NCBI GenBank assembly: GCA_937901435.1 | Contig: CALGTJ010000515.1 | Span: 1 to 6,539 of the forward strand | Direction of reading: 5' to 3' | Length of the DNA: 6,539 bases | DNA from: an uncultured Rhodobacter sp. | GTDB taxonomy: Bacteria > Pseudomonadota > Alphaproteobacteria > Rhodobacterales > Rhodobacteraceae | In this document: one piece after another, positions 5,654 to 6,539 of the stretch | Position numbering within the stretch: position 1 is the first letter of the stretch | How the letters are laid out: every line of letters starts with the position of its first letter | The notes under the pieces: generated by a model | The model's database searches: none | What the model was told of the DNA's origin: nothing | Seen by the model: only the letters and a program-made list of their open reading frames with translations | Position numbers and translations under genes: made by a program

Positions 5654-5655
5654 AA

Positions 5656-6426
5656 TCAGACCTGCAACACCGACGAGACCAGCAGCTGCGTATAGGCGTG
5701 TTGCGGATCGTCCAGCACCTGATCGGTCAGCCCCGTCTCGATCACATGCCCGTCCTTCATCACCATCAACCGATCCGCCAGCAGCCGCACCACCGCCAGA
5801 TCATGGGTGACGATGATCGCGCTCAGCCCCATTTCCCGCACCAGCCCGCGCAGCAGATCCAGCAAGCGCGCCTGCACACTGACATCAAGACCGCCCGTCG
5901 GTTCATCCATGAACACCAACCGTGGCCCCGTCACCAGATTGCGCGCGATCTGCAACCGCTGCTGCATGCCGCCGGAAAAAGCGGTGGGGCGGTCGTCAAT
6001 GCGGTCTTCGCTGATCTCGACCCGCCCCAGCCAGTCAATCGCCTTGTCCCGGATCTCTCCGTAATGGCGCGCATTCACCGCCATCAGACGCTCGCCCACA
6101 TTACCGCCCGCACTGACGTTCATGCGCAGCCCGTCACGCGCATGTTGATGGACAAAGGCCCAATCGGTGCGCGCCAGCATCCGCCGTTCCGGCTCGCTCA
6201 TCGTCACGGTATCGCTGAGGCCCCCGACGCGCATGTCAAAGCGCACAGCGCCGCAATCCGGCGCCAGATGCCCGGCCAGACAGTTCAGCAGGGTCGACTT
6301 GCCAGAGCCACTTTCCCCCACGATCCCCATCACCTCTCCGGGATAAAGATCAAAGGACACATCGGCGCAGCCAATCCGCGTCCCGTAAAATTTCCCAACG
6401 TTCTCAACCTGCAAAAGGGGGGTCAT
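5656..6426 (-). CDS. phnK: C-P lyase system ATP-binding protein PhnK
   Basis: A 256-residue ABC-type ATPase (E. coli PhnK is 252) that binds the PhnGHIJ core next to PhnJ and remodels it together with PhnL (known from E. coli structures). Elements in order: Walker A GESGSGKST (37-45), Q-loop Gln94 in FVHQHARDGLRM, signature SGGMQQR (151-157), Walker B LVFMDEP (170-176; Glu175) and H-loop His208 in VTHDLAVVR. The N-terminus PLLQVENVGKFYG and the PhnK-specific HQHARDGLRMNVSAGGN region separate it from the otherwise similar oligopeptide-transporter ATPases; neighbours settle the call. Its ATG overlaps the phnJ TGA by 4 bp, so it is likely translationally coupled. It ends in TGA two bases before a strong palindrome. 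Confidence 0.97.
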   Translation of the reverse strand: MTPLLQVENVGKFYGTRIGCADVSFDLYPGEVMGIVGESGSGKSTLLNCLAGHLAPDCGAVRFDMRVGGLSDTVTMSEPERRMLARTDWAFVHQHARDGLRMNVSAGGNVGERLMAVNARHYGEIRDKAIDWLGRVEISEDRIDDRPTAFSGGMQQRLQIARNLVTGPRLVFMDEPTGGLDVSVQARLLDLLRGLVREMGLSAIIVTHDLAVVRLLADRLMVMKDGHVIETGLTDQVLDDPQHAYTQLLVSSVLQV

Positions 6427-6539
6427 GCCGCATCCTCCTCATAGGGCACACCCTGCGCGCCCACATGCCCGGCGCGACGCCGAGTCAGGCAGTAATCCGT
6501 GTCCGAACACATGAACATCCGCCCGCCCTCGTCATCCAC
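6423..6539 (-). CDS. phnJ: C-terminal end of C-P lyase radical SAM subunit PhnJ (partial)
   Basis: The last 38 codons and the stop of PhnJ, the radical SAM enzyme that cleaves the C-P bond of 5-phosphoribosyl 1-phosphonate to a 1,2-cyclic phosphate plus an alkane. The segment GRMFMCSDTDYC is diagnostic. Its first Cys corresponds to the third [4Fe-4S] ligand (E. coli Cys266) and the Cys six residues later to the thiyl-radical residue (Cys272). The remaining two cluster cysteines lie outside the window. After YC the tail is about 20 residues and ends YEEDAA. The stop TGA overlaps the phnK ATG. Confidence 0.95.
   Translation of the reverse strand: MDDEGGRMFMCSDTDYCLTRRRAGHVGAQGVPYEEDAA

Noticed and set aside
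5656..6426. Oligopeptide or nickel ABC transporter ATPase
   Set aside because: Sequence is similar in the ATPase core, but no permease or binding-protein gene is present and the overlap with phnJ and PhnK-type HQHARDGLRM region fit PhnK.

Overview
This 6.5 kb window looks like chromosomal DNA from a high-GC alphaproteobacterium, most likely of the Rhodobacteraceae/Roseobacter type. That placement is inferred from base composition, protein flavour and cluster architecture, not from a marker gene. The core of the window is the distal part of a carbon-phosphorus (C-P) lyase gene cluster, which breaks down organophosphonates to release phosphate.

Layout from right to left, in the direction of minus-strand transcription: the last 38 codons of phnJ (radical SAM C-P lyase, with the SDTDY segment bracketed by two cysteines), phnK and phnL (ABC-type ATPases that act on the core complex), and phnN (ribose 1,5-bisphosphate phosphokinase). 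phnJ/phnK and phnL/phnN overlap by ATGA. phnK and phnL are separated by a 50-bp AT-rich spacer containing an 18-bp perfect palindrome followed by four T's and a second dyad over the phnL ribosome binding site. Next comes one gene in the opposite orientation, a DUF1045-type phosphonate metabolism protein of the 2H phosphoesterase fold. Its 3' end overlaps phnN by 19 bp, and its 5' end faces phnM across 50 bp. A near-consensus Pho box lies in front of it. After it, phnM (RPnTP diphosphatase) continues on the minus strand, followed by a D-2-hydroxyacid dehydrogenase and then a cytochrome P450. A few codons from the end of an unrelated plus-strand gene (possibly an alpha/beta hydrolase) converge with the P450 at the left edge, and the two stop codons share one TTAA.

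The genes fit the C-P lyase pathway. The PhnGHI(L) step (mostly outside the window) makes ribose 1-phosphonate 5-triphosphate. PhnM removes pyrophosphate. PhnJ, with PhnK/PhnL remodelling, cleaves the C-P bond to 5-phosphoribosyl 1,2-cyclic phosphate. A phosphodiesterase opens the ring, and PhnN makes PRPP. No phnP is visible in the window. The DUF1045 protein has both HxT motifs of the 2H family and is a good candidate for the ring-opening step (inference).

The points most worth a second look are: the inverted DUF1045 gene inside the cluster with its own Pho box (a candidate 'noncontiguous operon'), the attenuator-like palindrome between phnK and phnL, and the P450, whose I-helix has GGPPQWP in place of the usual acid-threonine pair. 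No tRNA, rRNA, CRISPR, insertion sequence or integrase was seen.
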